A stretch of DNA of 64,000 bases from RGIG3077 sp964490175 (lineage in GTDB: Bacteria > Bacillota > Clostridia > Oscillospirales > Ruminococcaceae). The number at the start of each line of letters is the position of its first letter. The stretch's first letter is position 1. Below, one piece after another: positions 26,075-34,652 of this stretch. The stretch spans positions 17,321 to 81,320 of the forward strand of contig CAZBAI010000005.1 of assembly GCA_964490175.1 (NCBI GenBank), in the 5' to 3' direction. Both the position numbers and the translations under genes were made by a program. The notes under the pieces were generated by a model. That model saw only the letters and a list, made by a program, of their open reading frames with translations, ran no database searches and was not told where the DNA came from.

Positions 26075-26895
26075 AAACCTTCGGAAGAATTTTTACGTTT
26101 TTGATTTATCTGTTTTTGTATGCGCCTTTGCTTGTAATGGTTATATTTTCATTCAACAAAGCGGCAAGCACCTCGGTATTTACGGGCTTTTCAACCCACT
26201 GGTATGCCGAGTTGTTCAACAAACGCCAAATCGGGCAAGCGCTGCAAAACACGCTTATTCTCGCTTTGTTGTCATCTTTAATCGCAACTTTTCTCGGCAC
26301 GCTCGCAGCGCTCGGAATATACCATATGAAGAAAAAAAGCGCTGTTAAAGCATATATGACGGTGACCAATATCCCCATGATGAATCCGGATATCATCACG
26401 GGAGTTTCGCTGATGATGCTTTTTGTGTTTGTCGGAAAAGCCCTCGGCACACGTGATTCGCTCGGATTCGGCACATTGCTCATTGCGCACATCACATTCA
26501 ATATACCGTATGTTATACTCAACGTTTTGCCGAAATTGCGCCAAACAGACCCGCACCTTCTCGAAGCGGCTGAAGATTTGGGCTGCACGCCCGTAAAGGC
26601 TTTCATCAAAGTGGTTTTGCCGGCGATATCCTCGGGCATTGTTTCCGGGCTGATAATGGCGTTTACCTTGTCGCTTGACGATTTTGTAATCAGCTATTAC
26701 ACAACCGGCTCTGATTTTCAAACGCTTCCCACAATGATTTATTCCATAACAAAAAAGCCGGTGAAGCCGTATATATATGCGCTTTTCAGCATAATTTTCT
26801 TTGTGATTCTGTTTTTGCTCGTGCTGATGAATGTTATGCAGGCAAAATCAGATAAGAAAAACGCAAAAAAAAGCACTGTAAATTCAACAAAATAA
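26071..26895 (+). CDS. potC: Polyamine ABC transporter permease PotC
   Basis: 274 residues, six predicted membrane helices. EAA loop EAAEDLGCTPVKAFIKVVLP; SLDDFVISYYTTGSD is the usual PotC segment near the C-terminus. Partner of PotB in the membrane pore. The lysine-rich tail is after the last helix and cytoplasmic. Confidence 0.95.
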   Translation: MKTFGRIFTFLIYLFLYAPLLVMVIFSFNKAASTSVFTGFSTHWYAELFNKRQIGQALQNTLILALLSSLIATFLGTLAALGIYHMKKKSAVKAYMTVTNIPMMNPDIITGVSLMMLFVFVGKALGTRDSLGFGTLLIAHITFNIPYVILNVLPKLRQTDPHLLEAAEDLGCTPVKAFIKVVLPAISSGIVSGLIMAFTLSLDDFVISYYTTGSDFQTLPTMIYSITKKPVKPYIYALFSIIFFVILFLLVLMNVMQAKSDKKNAKKSTVNSTK

Positions 26896-26917
26896 TTTGA
26901 TAAACGGAGTTTGATAA

Positions 26918-28033
26918 ATGAAAAAATGTATTTCAGTTTTAATTGCCGCCGCACTTGCGTCTTCGTGCGCATTTTCGCTTTCTTCCTGCGGAAACGATGA
27001 TGAATTTGACGATATCGAATACGTTGCCGAATATTCAAAAGACCTTGCAGGAACAACAATCGACGTATTTAACTGGGGTGAGTATATTTCCGACGGCAGT
27101 GAAGATTCGCTTGATGTGAACCGTGCGTTTGAAAAGCTCACGGGTATTAAGGTCAACTACACCACATTTGAAAGCAATGAGGATATGTATGTTAAGCTCA
27201 AAAGCGGCTCGGTTTCATACGATATCATCATCCCCTCGGATTATATGATCGACCGACTTATAAACGAAAATATGCTGCGGGAAATCGACTTAACAAAAAT
27301 CGATAATTACAAATACATCACAGATGAATACAAAGGTTTGCCCTATGACCCGACGGATAAATATTCCGTAGCCTATACAGGCGGCATGGTCGGACTTATT
27401 TACAACACAAAGCTTGTAGACGAAGCGCCGACCAGCTGGAGCGTTATGTGGGACGAACGCTATAAGGATAACATATTGATGTTTAACAACTCACGTGATG
27501 CATTTGCAATTGCACAATTCATTCTCGGTCAGGATATTAACACCACCGATACAGCCGATTGGGATGCGGCAGCCGAGCTGCTTAAAAATCAAAAACCCTT
27601 GATTCAAAAATATGTAATGGACGAAGTTTTCAACAAGATGGAGGGTGCTAACGCCGCTATCGCCCCGTATTATGCAGGCGATTTTCTTACCATGCAGACA
27701 ACCAACCCCGACCTTGCGCTGGTTTACCCCTCCGAGGGCACAAATTTGTTTGTCGATGCCATTTGCATTCCCTCAAGCGCTCAAAATTATGAAGCCGCAC
27801 TTATGTATATCAACTTTATGCTCGAACCCGAAATTGCGCTTGCCAATGCCGAATATATCCGTTATTCTTCACCGCATTCGGCTGTTCTCGAAAATGATGA
27901 ATATTCGCTGAAAGATAACGAATATCTTTACCCTGATGACGATGTCAAGGCAAACACGCAGGTTTTCACCGATATCGACAAGGAAACAAGGAGCTATTAC
28001 GAAGCGCTTTGGGAAAGCTTGAAGCTTTCATAA
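26918..28033 (+). CDS. potD: Polyamine-binding lipoprotein PotD
   Basis: 371 residues. Lipoprotein signal peptide with lipobox SLSSC, lipidated Cys at 24. Mature type 2 periplasmic-binding fold: VFNWGEYISDG, FESNEDMYVKL, YDIIIPSDYMIDRL, AYTGGMVGLIYNT and INFMLEPE match PotD/PotF. Captures spermidine or putrescine outside and delivers it to PotBC. Last gene of the operon, 22 bases after potC. Confidence 0.95.
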   Translation: MKKCISVLIAAALASSCAFSLSSCGNDDEFDDIEYVAEYSKDLAGTTIDVFNWGEYISDGSEDSLDVNRAFEKLTGIKVNYTTFESNEDMYVKLKSGSVSYDIIIPSDYMIDRLINENMLREIDLTKIDNYKYITDEYKGLPYDPTDKYSVAYTGGMVGLIYNTKLVDEAPTSWSVMWDERYKDNILMFNNSRDAFAIAQFILGQDINTTDTADWDAAAELLKNQKPLIQKYVMDEVFNKMEGANAAIAPYYAGDFLTMQTTNPDLALVYPSEGTNLFVDAICIPSSAQNYEAALMYINFMLEPEIALANAEYIRYSSPHSAVLENDEYSLKDNEYLYPDDDVKANTQVFTDIDKETRSYYEALWESLKLS

Positions 28034-28055
28034 TCTGCCGATATGTACAAAAAGC

Positions 28056-28095
28056 AAAAGCATTAACCGCAAATCAAAACGGTTAATGCTTTTTT
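28056..28095. terminator. Bidirectional terminator between potD and the HAD phosphatase
   Basis: Perfect 14-base stem AAAAGCATTAACCG/CGGTTAATGCTTTT with T-runs on both strands. It serves potD on the plus strand and the convergent phosphatase gene, whose stop codon it overlaps. Confidence 0.9.
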
Positions 28096-28741
28096 AAATA
28101 TATTTTAAAATATCCAAAGGCTGCTTTGCAATGTAATTTGCACCTGCCGACAAAAGCTCACGCTCTGTGCGAAAGCCCCAAAGGCAACCGACAGATTCAA
28201 CCGAAGCGTTTTTTGCGGTTTCAATGTCCACATTGCTGTCGCCGACAAGTAATGTATCCGCTTTTGATATACCAAAGCGTTTCATTATATCGAAAATTGC
28301 ATCGGGTGACGGTTTTTTCGCAAATCCGTTATCCGAACCGCAAATTGCGTCAAATACATTGTCGCCAAACAGCCTTGAAACAATTTCAAGACAGTACGTA
28401 TGCGTTTTGTTTGAAGCCACGGCAAGAAGCACGCCGCTTTCTTTCAGCCTACAAAGCAACTCCGAAATACCGTCATAGGCTCGGGTTTTGTTGCAGCAGC
28501 AATCAGCATAGCGTTCATTAAAAATCGAATAAATGGCGGCAAAATTCTCTTCGGAGCGGTTTTCCTCCATCAAAGCTCTTTCGCAAAGCTTCATTACGCC
28601 GTTGCCGACAAAATATCGATACTCTTCAACATCGTGAACATTAAAATGCATTGTGCTCAATGCGAAATTTACGCAATCCGCCAAATCTTCAAGAGAATTG
28701 ACAAGCGTGCCGTCCAAATCAAAAATCACAAGCTTTTTCAC
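28094..28741 (-). CDS. HAD hydrolase, phosphoglycolate phosphatase-like
   Basis: 215 residues from GTG at 28741 (MKKLVIFDLDGTLVNS), with GGTGG seven bases upstream; the TTG at 28759 would overlap the upstream kinase stop. Motif I DLDGT (8-12), motif II VASNK, motif III lysine in AKKPSPDAI and motif IV VGDSNVDIETAKNA are intact, with a helical cap between I and II. Probably a cytosolic phosphoglycolate or other small phospho-metabolite phosphatase (Gph/PpaX type). Cotranscribed with the lipid kinase upstream. Confidence 0.85.
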   Translation of the reverse strand: MKKLVIFDLDGTLVNSLEDLADCVNFALSTMHFNVHDVEEYRYFVGNGVMKLCERALMEENRSEENFAAIYSIFNERYADCCCNKTRAYDGISELLCRLKESGVLLAVASNKTHTYCLEIVSRLFGDNVFDAICGSDNGFAKKPSPDAIFDIMKRFGISKADTLLVGDSNVDIETAKNASVESVGCLWGFRTERELLSAGANYIAKQPLDILKYI

Positions 28742-28755
28742 AATCAAGCCACCGT

Positions 28756-29685
28756 TCAATTCAATTCGGCAAGGTCATCGCAATACTCGCCGTTTTCGGG
28801 TATGATAATATCTATCGCCTTATTTATGTTTTCTATGTGAACGCTTTCAGCCTCGCCGCCGTATTCGCCGTCAATGCACCAAGCCACCGGTGTAAGGCTG
28901 GTGACCTTTATATCGCTTGCTTTAAAATATTGCAGATATTCCGTGCTTGTATCCTGAGCAATCAGGTGAGTTATAATCCTCTGCAATTCGATAATATCCT
29001 TTGGCTTTTTAATGAGAATAACTTCAAATGCGCCGTCCTCTAATGAAATTTCACCCGGCATTTTCATTCCCGCAACAGACGTTGAATTTGCGACCATGCC
29101 GAGAATATAGTCATTTTCGACCAAAACTCCGTCATACTCAATCTGCATATGATAGGCCTTTATGCCAAGCGTGCTTTTAAAGCATTCAAGAAAATAAGCC
29201 GCATTTCCCAAAATGTTTTTAGTTTGCTGTGGGGTTGAATACGAAACATCGGTAAATGCGCCGAAGCAGGCAACATATGTAAAATATTTCTCGTCGATTC
29301 TGCCGATATCGCATGAAAACCTTTTGCCGAAAGCGATTGACATTGCCGCCTTTTCGCAGTTGCGTGGAATTTTCAGGCACTTGGCAAAGTCGTTCATGGT
29401 GCCGCAGGGAATGTATCCGAGCGGCAAGCGGTTTTGCGCACTCATAACTCCGTTGACGACCTCGTTTAAGGTTCCGTCACCGCCGGAGCAAATCAAAAGA
29501 TCATATTTACCCTCATCGCAAGCCGATTTTGCGGCATTTGTCGCATCAAGGCGGCCTTGTGTTATGTGCGTTGTTATTTCATATCCTGCCGATTGAAGCG
29601 GCTCTAAAATCGAAATCAACTTGCCCTTAATAGCGCCTTTGCCCGATGTCGGATTGATTATATAATATGCACGTTTCGTTGCAAT
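28756..29685 (-). CDS. Diacylglycerol kinase-like lipid kinase (non-canonical start)
   Basis: The family core is clear: DLLICSGGDGTLNEVVNGV, GYIPCGTMNDFAKCL and ISLEDGAFEVI. The first ordinary start, TTG at 29619, would cut off the nucleotide-binding N-terminus, which is nevertheless present in frame upstream as RAYYIINPTSGKGAIKGK. The open frame reaches back past AGAGG (29689-29693), and the only codons between are ATT at 29685 and ACG at 29679; I give the ATT, with low certainty. Product then 309 residues, normal for YegS/DgkB. It phosphorylates diacylglycerol or a similar lipid at the membrane. Its promoter is upstream and it overlaps nothing. Confidence 0.8.
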   Translation of the reverse strand: MATKRAYYIINPTSGKGAIKGKLISILEPLQSAGYEITTHITQGRLDATNAAKSACDEGKYDLLICSGGDGTLNEVVNGVMSAQNRLPLGYIPCGTMNDFAKCLKIPRNCEKAAMSIAFGKRFSCDIGRIDEKYFTYVACFGAFTDVSYSTPQQTKNILGNAAYFLECFKSTLGIKAYHMQIEYDGVLVENDYILGMVANSTSVAGMKMPGEISLEDGAFEVILIKKPKDIIELQRIITHLIAQDTSTEYLQYFKASDIKVTSLTPVAWCIDGEYGGEAESVHIENINKAIDIIIPENGEYCDDLAELN

Positions 29686-29738
29686 ACACCTCTTTTGTTC
29701 AATCTGTCGTCAATTTTCTTGACCGTACACCTTATGAT

Positions 29739-29767
29739 ATTATATACCATACAATAACGAATTTCAA
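29739..29767 (-). promoter_or_regulatory. Promoter of lipid kinase-phosphatase pair
   Basis: TTGAAA (29762-29767) and TATAAT (29739-29744) on the minus strand, 17-base spacer. Confidence 0.75.
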
Positions 29768-29801
29768 GTACAGATTTGCATTTTTTGTCTTAAATAGTCA
29801 C

Positions 29802-29836
29802 AAAAATGCGCCGACAATGCAAATATTATCGGCGCA
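29802..29836 (-). terminator. Terminator after purB
   Basis: Minus-strand stem TGCGCCGA/TCGGCGCA with TTTTTG following, about 28 bases after the purB stop. Confidence 0.8.
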
Positions 29837-29863
29837 CGATTTCAAAAATATCCAAGCCGAATA

Positions 29864-31294
29864 TCAAACGCTGATTTCGGCACTTTGACCTAAAATATCT
29901 TTATTTTCTTCAAGAACAGGCGTTATAAATTCAGATAAAAATTCATCTACCTGCGCAGCGCTTCTGCCCGTGAAAGCCTCGGGACGAAGAATCGCTTCAA
30001 GCTCTGCTTTGTTGATTTTAAAGGCATCATCAGCCAAAATCAGCTCACAAAGATTATTGTCAAGCCCCTCTTCCTTAACACGCTTGCCGGCAATTACGGA
30101 ATATTCACGAATCTTCTCATGAAGCACCTGACGGTCGCCGCCTTTTTTAACGGCGTTCATCATAATATTTTCACTTGCCATAAACGGAAGCTCGTTCATA
30201 ATTCGGCGATTTATCATCTTCGGATAAACAACAATTGCGCTTGTAATGTTCATCATAAGATTCAAAATCGCATCAACAGCCAAAAATCCTTCGGCAACGG
30301 AAATGCGCTTGTTTGCCGAATCATCAAGAGTGCGCTCAAACCACTGTGTGCCGGCAGTGAATGCGGCATTTGTCACATCACACATAACATATCGTGAAAG
30401 CGCCGTTATACGCTCACTGCGCATGGGGTTGCGTTTATAAGGCATTGCCGAAGATCCGATTTGCTTTGCCTCAAAAGGTTCTTCCATTTCCTTAAAACTT
30501 TGCAAAAGACGCATATCATATGAAAATTTGCTTGCCGACTGGGCAATTCCGCTTAAAGCCGCAAGGATTTGCGCATCGACCTTTCGTGAATAGGTTTGAC
30601 CTGAAACGGGAACGACCTTATCAAAGCCCATTTCCTCGGCAATTTTGCGCTCAAGCGCTTTAACTTTTTCATCATCGCCGTCAAAAAGCTCAACAAACGA
30701 AGCCTGCGTGCCCGTTGTGCCCTTTTGACCGAGAAGCGCAAGGTTTGAAATGCGGTATTCCACCTCGTTTAAATCCATCAAAAGTTCATTCATCCAAAGG
30801 GTTGCACGCTTGCCGACGGTCGTCAGCTGTGCCGGCTGAAGATGGGTATACGCAAGCGCAGGCATATTTTTATATTTAGCGGCAAAATCGGCAAGATTTG
30901 CAAGCACGCACAAAAGCTTTTTGCGAACAAGCTTTAAAGCGTCACGCATTACGATTATATCCGTATTGTCGCCGACATAGCACGAAGTTGCGCCCAAATG
31001 AATAATTCCCTTTGCTTTAGGGCAGCAAAGCCCATATGTATAAACATGCGCCATTACATCATGTCGAACAAGCTTTTCACGTTCTTTTGCGATTTCATAG
31101 TCGATATTATCGACATTTGCCTCAAGCTCGGCAACCTGCTCGGCACTTATGGGAAGCCCAAGCTCATGCTCTGCCCTTGCCAGTGCTACCCACAATCGAC
31201 GCCATGTTGTAAATTTTTTGTCTGCGGAGAAAATATACTGCATTTCCTTACTTGCATAACGTGTGCAAAAAGGACTTTCGTAACTATCATGCAT
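29864..31294 (-). CDS. purB: Adenylosuccinate lyase
   Basis: 476 residues. Catalyses two steps: SAICAR to AICAR plus fumarate in purine synthesis, and adenylosuccinate to AMP. The fumarase/aspartase signature is present as GSSAMPYKRNPMRSE, with AYTHLQPAQLTTVGKR and LGATSCYVGDNTD upstream. AAGGAG precedes the ATG. It lies downstream of the sugar transferase on the same strand, separated by a 170-base structured gap; no clear promoter of its own was found. Confidence 0.95.
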   Translation of the reverse strand: MHDSYESPFCTRYASKEMQYIFSADKKFTTWRRLWVALARAEHELGLPISAEQVAELEANVDNIDYEIAKEREKLVRHDVMAHVYTYGLCCPKAKGIIHLGATSCYVGDNTDIIVMRDALKLVRKKLLCVLANLADFAAKYKNMPALAYTHLQPAQLTTVGKRATLWMNELLMDLNEVEYRISNLALLGQKGTTGTQASFVELFDGDDEKVKALERKIAEEMGFDKVVPVSGQTYSRKVDAQILAALSGIAQSASKFSYDMRLLQSFKEMEEPFEAKQIGSSAMPYKRNPMRSERITALSRYVMCDVTNAAFTAGTQWFERTLDDSANKRISVAEGFLAVDAILNLMMNITSAIVVYPKMINRRIMNELPFMASENIMMNAVKKGGDRQVLHEKIREYSVIAGKRVKEEGLDNNLCELILADDAFKINKAELEAILRPEAFTGRSAAQVDEFLSEFITPVLEENKDILGQSAEISV

Positions 31295-31373
31295 AAAAAA
31301 CGCTCCTTAATATCATAAAAAAGCAAGCCGCTTTGAAAATGCTTTTTCCAAAAACGCCCTTGCCGATTTTAAA

Positions 31374-31453
31374 GCAATATCGCAAAAAGCCGACACACAA
31401 AATCTACAAAAAACAGATTTAAGAAGTAAAATGCGCCCTGTGTGCGATATTGC
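31374..31453 (-). other. Bulged long stem between sugar transferase and purB
   Basis: GCAATATCG (31374-31382) pairs with CGATATTGC (31445-31453), and CACACA just inside pairs with TGTGTG, leaving an 11-base bulge; AAATCT/AGATTT forms a small apical hairpin. The result is a roughly 15-pair bulged stem in the 3' end of the sugar transferase transcript or the purB leader. It lacks a terminal T-run, so it is more likely a leader or processing element than a terminator. No known family recognised. Confidence 0.45.
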
Positions 31454-31464
31454 CTTTATTCAGT

Positions 31465-32181
31465 TTATTCACCGTTTGCACGCAAAACAATACCGAAAGT
31501 TGAAAAAATAATTTTCCAATCAACCGCAAAGCTGCGCTCTTTTATGTATTTAATATCAAGCTCAAGCCATTGCTCAAAGGTGATATCGTTCCTGTTATTT
31601 TGTGTTTGCCAATAGCAGGTAAGCCCGGGAGTTATGTAAAGCCTTTGGCGTTCATAATCGCCGTATTGTTCAACCTCTCTCGGCAGTGCGGGGCGAGGGC
31701 CTACAATACTCATATCGCCCTTTAAAATATTCCAAAGCTGCGGCAATTCGTCTATGCTGGTTTTGCGGATGAATTTGCCGACACGTGTAATACGTGGGTC
31801 GTCTTTGATTTTAAAAACAGGACCGTCCATCTCGTTTTTATGCATAAGGTCATCAAGCTTGCTTTCGGCATTGGGCACCATTGAGCGAAATTTCCAAAAG
31901 CGGAAAATTTTCCCATCTTTGCCGACCCTATCTTGGGCGAAAAACGGTGAAGCGCCGGGGCTGTCGATATAAACAACAAGCGCAACGATAAGCATGGGAA
32001 TGCCCAAAACAAGCAACGCCAACGCAGAAAAAAACACATCCTGCGCACGCTTTATGACAAGATAGGCACGCATTGATTCGGCATTGACCTCTTGCTGCGT
32101 GATAACGGGCGCTTTGTCGATTCTTCTAAAGCGCACATTGTCCGACGTTGACAAGTCGGCAACCTTATCCATAACCTCCAT
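31465..32181 (-). CDS. Undecaprenyl-phosphate sugar transferase (polyisoprenyl-phosphate hexose-1-phosphate transferase)
   Basis: 238 residues. Short-type bacterial sugar transferase: an N-terminal cytoplasmic stretch, a re-entrant membrane helix (about 45-72) following IKRAQDVFFSALAL, then the catalytic region FFAQDRVGKDGKIFRFWKF, KFRSM, TSIDELPQLWNIL, GDMSIVGPRPALP and ITPGLTCYWQ. Adds the first sugar phosphate to undecaprenyl phosphate in exopolysaccharide or cell-wall glycan synthesis. It follows ugd by 70 bases, forming a two-gene unit. Confidence 0.92.
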   Translation of the reverse strand: MEVMDKVADLSTSDNVRFRRIDKAPVITQQEVNAESMRAYLVIKRAQDVFFSALALLVLGIPMLIVALVVYIDSPGASPFFAQDRVGKDGKIFRFWKFRSMVPNAESKLDDLMHKNEMDGPVFKIKDDPRITRVGKFIRKTSIDELPQLWNILKGDMSIVGPRPALPREVEQYGDYERQRLYITPGLTCYWQTQNNRNDITFEQWLELDIKYIKERSFAVDWKIIFSTFGIVLRANGE

Positions 32182-32251
32182 CCGAAATCCCCCTTATTTT
32201 GCGCATTGCTTTCGCTATGGCTGCATCAAAAAGCAAAAGCGGCGGCAAAAA

Positions 32252-33502
32252 CTAATCTCTTCTGAAAATATCTCTTGTATAGACCTTTTCTTCAACATCT
32301 GCAAGGCAATTATCATAACGGTTGGCGATAATCGCATCGCTGGACTTTTTAAATTCATCAAGGTCGTTTACAACACGGCTTCCGAAAAATGTAGTGCCGT
32401 TTTCAAGCGTAGGCTCATAGATGATGACCGAAGCTCCCTTTGCTTTAATGCGTTTCATAACGCCCTGAATTGAGCTTTGGCGGAAATTATCGCTATTGCT
32501 TTTCATAGTCAGTCGATAAACGCCGATAACACATTCTTTTTCGCACGCAGCCGTATAATCGTTATTATCGCAATAGCTGTAATAGCCCGCCTTTGCAAGA
32601 ACCCTGTCTGCAATAAAGCCCTTTCTGGTGCGGTTGCTTTCAACAATTGCTTCAATCAAATTTTCGGGAACGTCTTTATAATTTGCCAAAAGCTGTTTTG
32701 TATCTTTCGGCAGGCAATAGCCGCCGTAGCCGAACGACGGATTGTTATAGTGCGTGCCGATTCTCGGATCAAGGCAAACGCCGTTTATAATCTGCTCGGT
32801 ATTAAGCCCTTTCATTTCCGCATAAGTATCAACCTCGTTAAAATAGCTGACACGAAGCGCAAGATATGTATTGGCAAACAGCTTTACGGCTTCGGCTTCG
32901 GTAAAGCCCATAAACAGCGTATCAACATTTTCTTTAATAGCGCCATGTTGCAAAAGCGAAGCGAAAGTATGTGCCGCTTCAACAAGCTTTTCGTCCTGCA
33001 AATCCGTTCCCACGATAATTCTCGAAGGATAAAGATTATCATACAAAGCCTTTGATTCACGCAAAAATTCGGGGCTGAATATGATATTTTTACTGCCCGT
33101 TTTCTTCCGCACAGATTCTGTATACCCAACGGGAACGGTCGATTTTATAACCATTATCGCATTGGGATTACATTCCATCACCAGTTTGATAACATTTTCA
33201 ACGGCAGATGTATCAAAATAATTTTTTACCGAATCGTAATTAGTCGGTGCGGCGATGATGACAAAATCAGCGTCTTTATAGGCGCTTTGCGCATCAAGCG
33301 TGGCTTTGAGCCTAAGCTGTTTTGTTGCAAGATATTCTTCGATTTCGTTATCCTGAATCGGCGATTTTTTGTTGTTTATCATCTCAACTTTTTCGGGGAT
33401 AATATCAACCGCACAAACATCATTATGCTGTGACAAAAGCACCGCCATGGAAAGTCCCACATAGCCTGTTCCGGCAACTGCAATTTTTAAATCTTTTTTC
33501 AT
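32252..33502 (-). CDS. ugd: UDP-glucose 6-dehydrogenase
   Basis: 416 residues from ATG at 33502 (MKKDLKIAVAGTGYVGLSMA); a TTG seven codons earlier lacks a site. NAD-binding GTGYVG near 11-16, SPEFLRESKALYDNLYPSRI mid-protein, and catalytic cysteine in FGYGGYCLPKDTKQ (near 258). It oxidises UDP-glucose (or a related UDP-hexose) to the uronic acid. The short length and HNDV after the nucleotide fold resemble the shorter Ugd of streptococcal capsule loci. It supplies uronate precursor for the glycan started by the adjacent transferase. Confidence 0.93.
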   Translation of the reverse strand: MKKDLKIAVAGTGYVGLSMAVLLSQHNDVCAVDIIPEKVEMINNKKSPIQDNEIEEYLATKQLRLKATLDAQSAYKDADFVIIAAPTNYDSVKNYFDTSAVENVIKLVMECNPNAIMVIKSTVPVGYTESVRKKTGSKNIIFSPEFLRESKALYDNLYPSRIIVGTDLQDEKLVEAAHTFASLLQHGAIKENVDTLFMGFTEAEAVKLFANTYLALRVSYFNEVDTYAEMKGLNTEQIINGVCLDPRIGTHYNNPSFGYGGYCLPKDTKQLLANYKDVPENLIEAIVESNRTRKGFIADRVLAKAGYYSYCDNNDYTAACEKECVIGVYRLTMKSNSDNFRQSSIQGVMKRIKAKGASVIIYEPTLENGTTFFGSRVVNDLDEFKKSSDAIIANRYDNCLADVEEKVYTRDIFRRD

Positions 33503-33561
33503 AATGTCAATAAAGCCTTTCAAAAATGACTAAACACAGTCAAATTTTAATCATCAATATA

Positions 33562-33590
33562 AATATACCATAAAAGCGAAACATTGTCAA
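33562..33590 (-). promoter_or_regulatory. Promoter of ugd-sugar transferase unit
   Basis: TTGACA (33585-33590) and TATATT (33562-33567) on the minus strand, 17-base spacer, separating this unit from the pilus operon upstream. Confidence 0.8.
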
Positions 33591-33623
33591 GGTCAACGCA
33601 GACATACAAAGCGCACAAATCTC

Positions 33624-33653
33624 AAATAAAAGTGCCGTGCTTTTTGTTAGCAC
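33624..33653 (-). terminator. Weak terminator after class C sortase
   Basis: Minus-strand hairpin GTGCT/AGCAC with a seven-base loop, then GGCACTTTTATTT. The five-pair stem is short, so some readthrough into ugd is possible. Confidence 0.4.
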
Positions 33654-33677
33654 AATCAAATATACACAAATTATTCA

Positions 33678-34547
33678 TCATTGCTTTTTACTTGGCAGAT
33701 TATACAGCGGATTGCGGTGCGGCAAAGCTTTTTTCTTTCTGCCGGTTAATATCCAGAAAATAATAAGCGCTATCAACAGCGGCGTTGACAAAAGCGGAAC
33801 AACAAGCAGTGGATCGACCTGAACCGCATCGGAAACGACCCTGACGGTGCTTTGATAAACGGTGTCGATTCGTTTTGAGCGCAAAAGCAACCTGTGAGTA
33901 TTAACGCCGTAGGGCGTGCAGGTCATCAAGGTGACGTAATCGCCGTTTGGGATTATGGCAAGTTTTTCAACCTGCTGCGGCTCGATAATCAAAATTTCTT
34001 CAACCTCGTAGGTATAAACCTCATTAAGAATCGTTATTGTAAAGGTATCGCCCACGACAAGCTTATCAAGGTCGGTGAAAAGCCTTGAAGTCGGCAAACC
34101 TCGGTGTGCGGAAATTACGGCGTGGGTATTTTCGCCGCCGATTGGGAACGTTGAACCCTGCAAATGTCCTGCGGCAACGTTGAGCACAGCCACATCGGTG
34201 CCGTGATATATCGGCAATTCAACCTGAATTATCGGAATGGTGATATAGCCCATAACGCCCGAGCCGGAAACATCAAGAATATCATAATAATCTTCAAGGG
34301 CGTTTTCTTCGGCAAACGGTGCGGAAAGCGCCGCAATGCGCTTATTATAATCACGTGCCTGATTGAGCATTATTTCGTATTCGGAATCATCCATTTCGGC
34401 AACGACCTTATCATAATCTGCCACAGCTCGGGTTTGCACCTTTGAATTCCACCAATCGCTGACAATTGGGTAAAGCATTATAGCAAGACCGAGAAGAAGA
34501 ATAATTGTGAATATTATTGTTGAAACAGCGCCTGATTTTTTCTTCAT
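33678..34547 (-). CDS. Class C (pilin-polymerising) sortase
   Basis: 289 residues. N-terminal membrane helix (about 8-28), extracellular catalytic barrel, and a second helix (about 245-268) followed by a basic tail, the two-helix layout of class C sortases. Catalytic residues: H148 in ISAHRGLP, C210 in LMTCTPYG and R219 in NTHRLLLRSKR. It joins pilin subunits by cleaving their LPSTG and linking to a lysine of the next. AGGAGG gives a strong start. It directly follows the major pilin. Confidence 0.95.
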   Translation of the reverse strand: MKKKSGAVSTIIFTIILLLGLAIMLYPIVSDWWNSKVQTRAVADYDKVVAEMDDSEYEIMLNQARDYNKRIAALSAPFAEENALEDYYDILDVSGSGVMGYITIPIIQVELPIYHGTDVAVLNVAAGHLQGSTFPIGGENTHAVISAHRGLPTSRLFTDLDKLVVGDTFTITILNEVYTYEVEEILIIEPQQVEKLAIIPNGDYVTLMTCTPYGVNTHRLLLRSKRIDTVYQSTVRVVSDAVQVDPLLVVPLLSTPLLIALIIFWILTGRKKKALPHRNPLYNLPSKKQ

Positions 34548-34574
34548 TTCGACCCTCCTAAAATACTTTACATC

Positions 34575-34609
34575 AAACCGCCGATGACATTTTCTGCCAT
34601 CGGCGGTTT
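34575..34609 (-). other. Hairpin between pilin and sortase genes
   Basis: Perfect 12-base stem AAACCGCCGATG/CATCGGCGGTTT with an 11-base loop. In the direction of transcription it is followed by GATGTAAAG, with no T-run, so it is not a classical terminator. It would stabilise pilin mRNA or reduce transcription of the sortase gene, matching the high subunit-to-enzyme ratio that a pilus needs. Confidence 0.55.
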
Positions 34610-34652
34610 GCTTTAAGTTTTAATCAGCTGTAAATCTCTTTTTAAGATTTAA

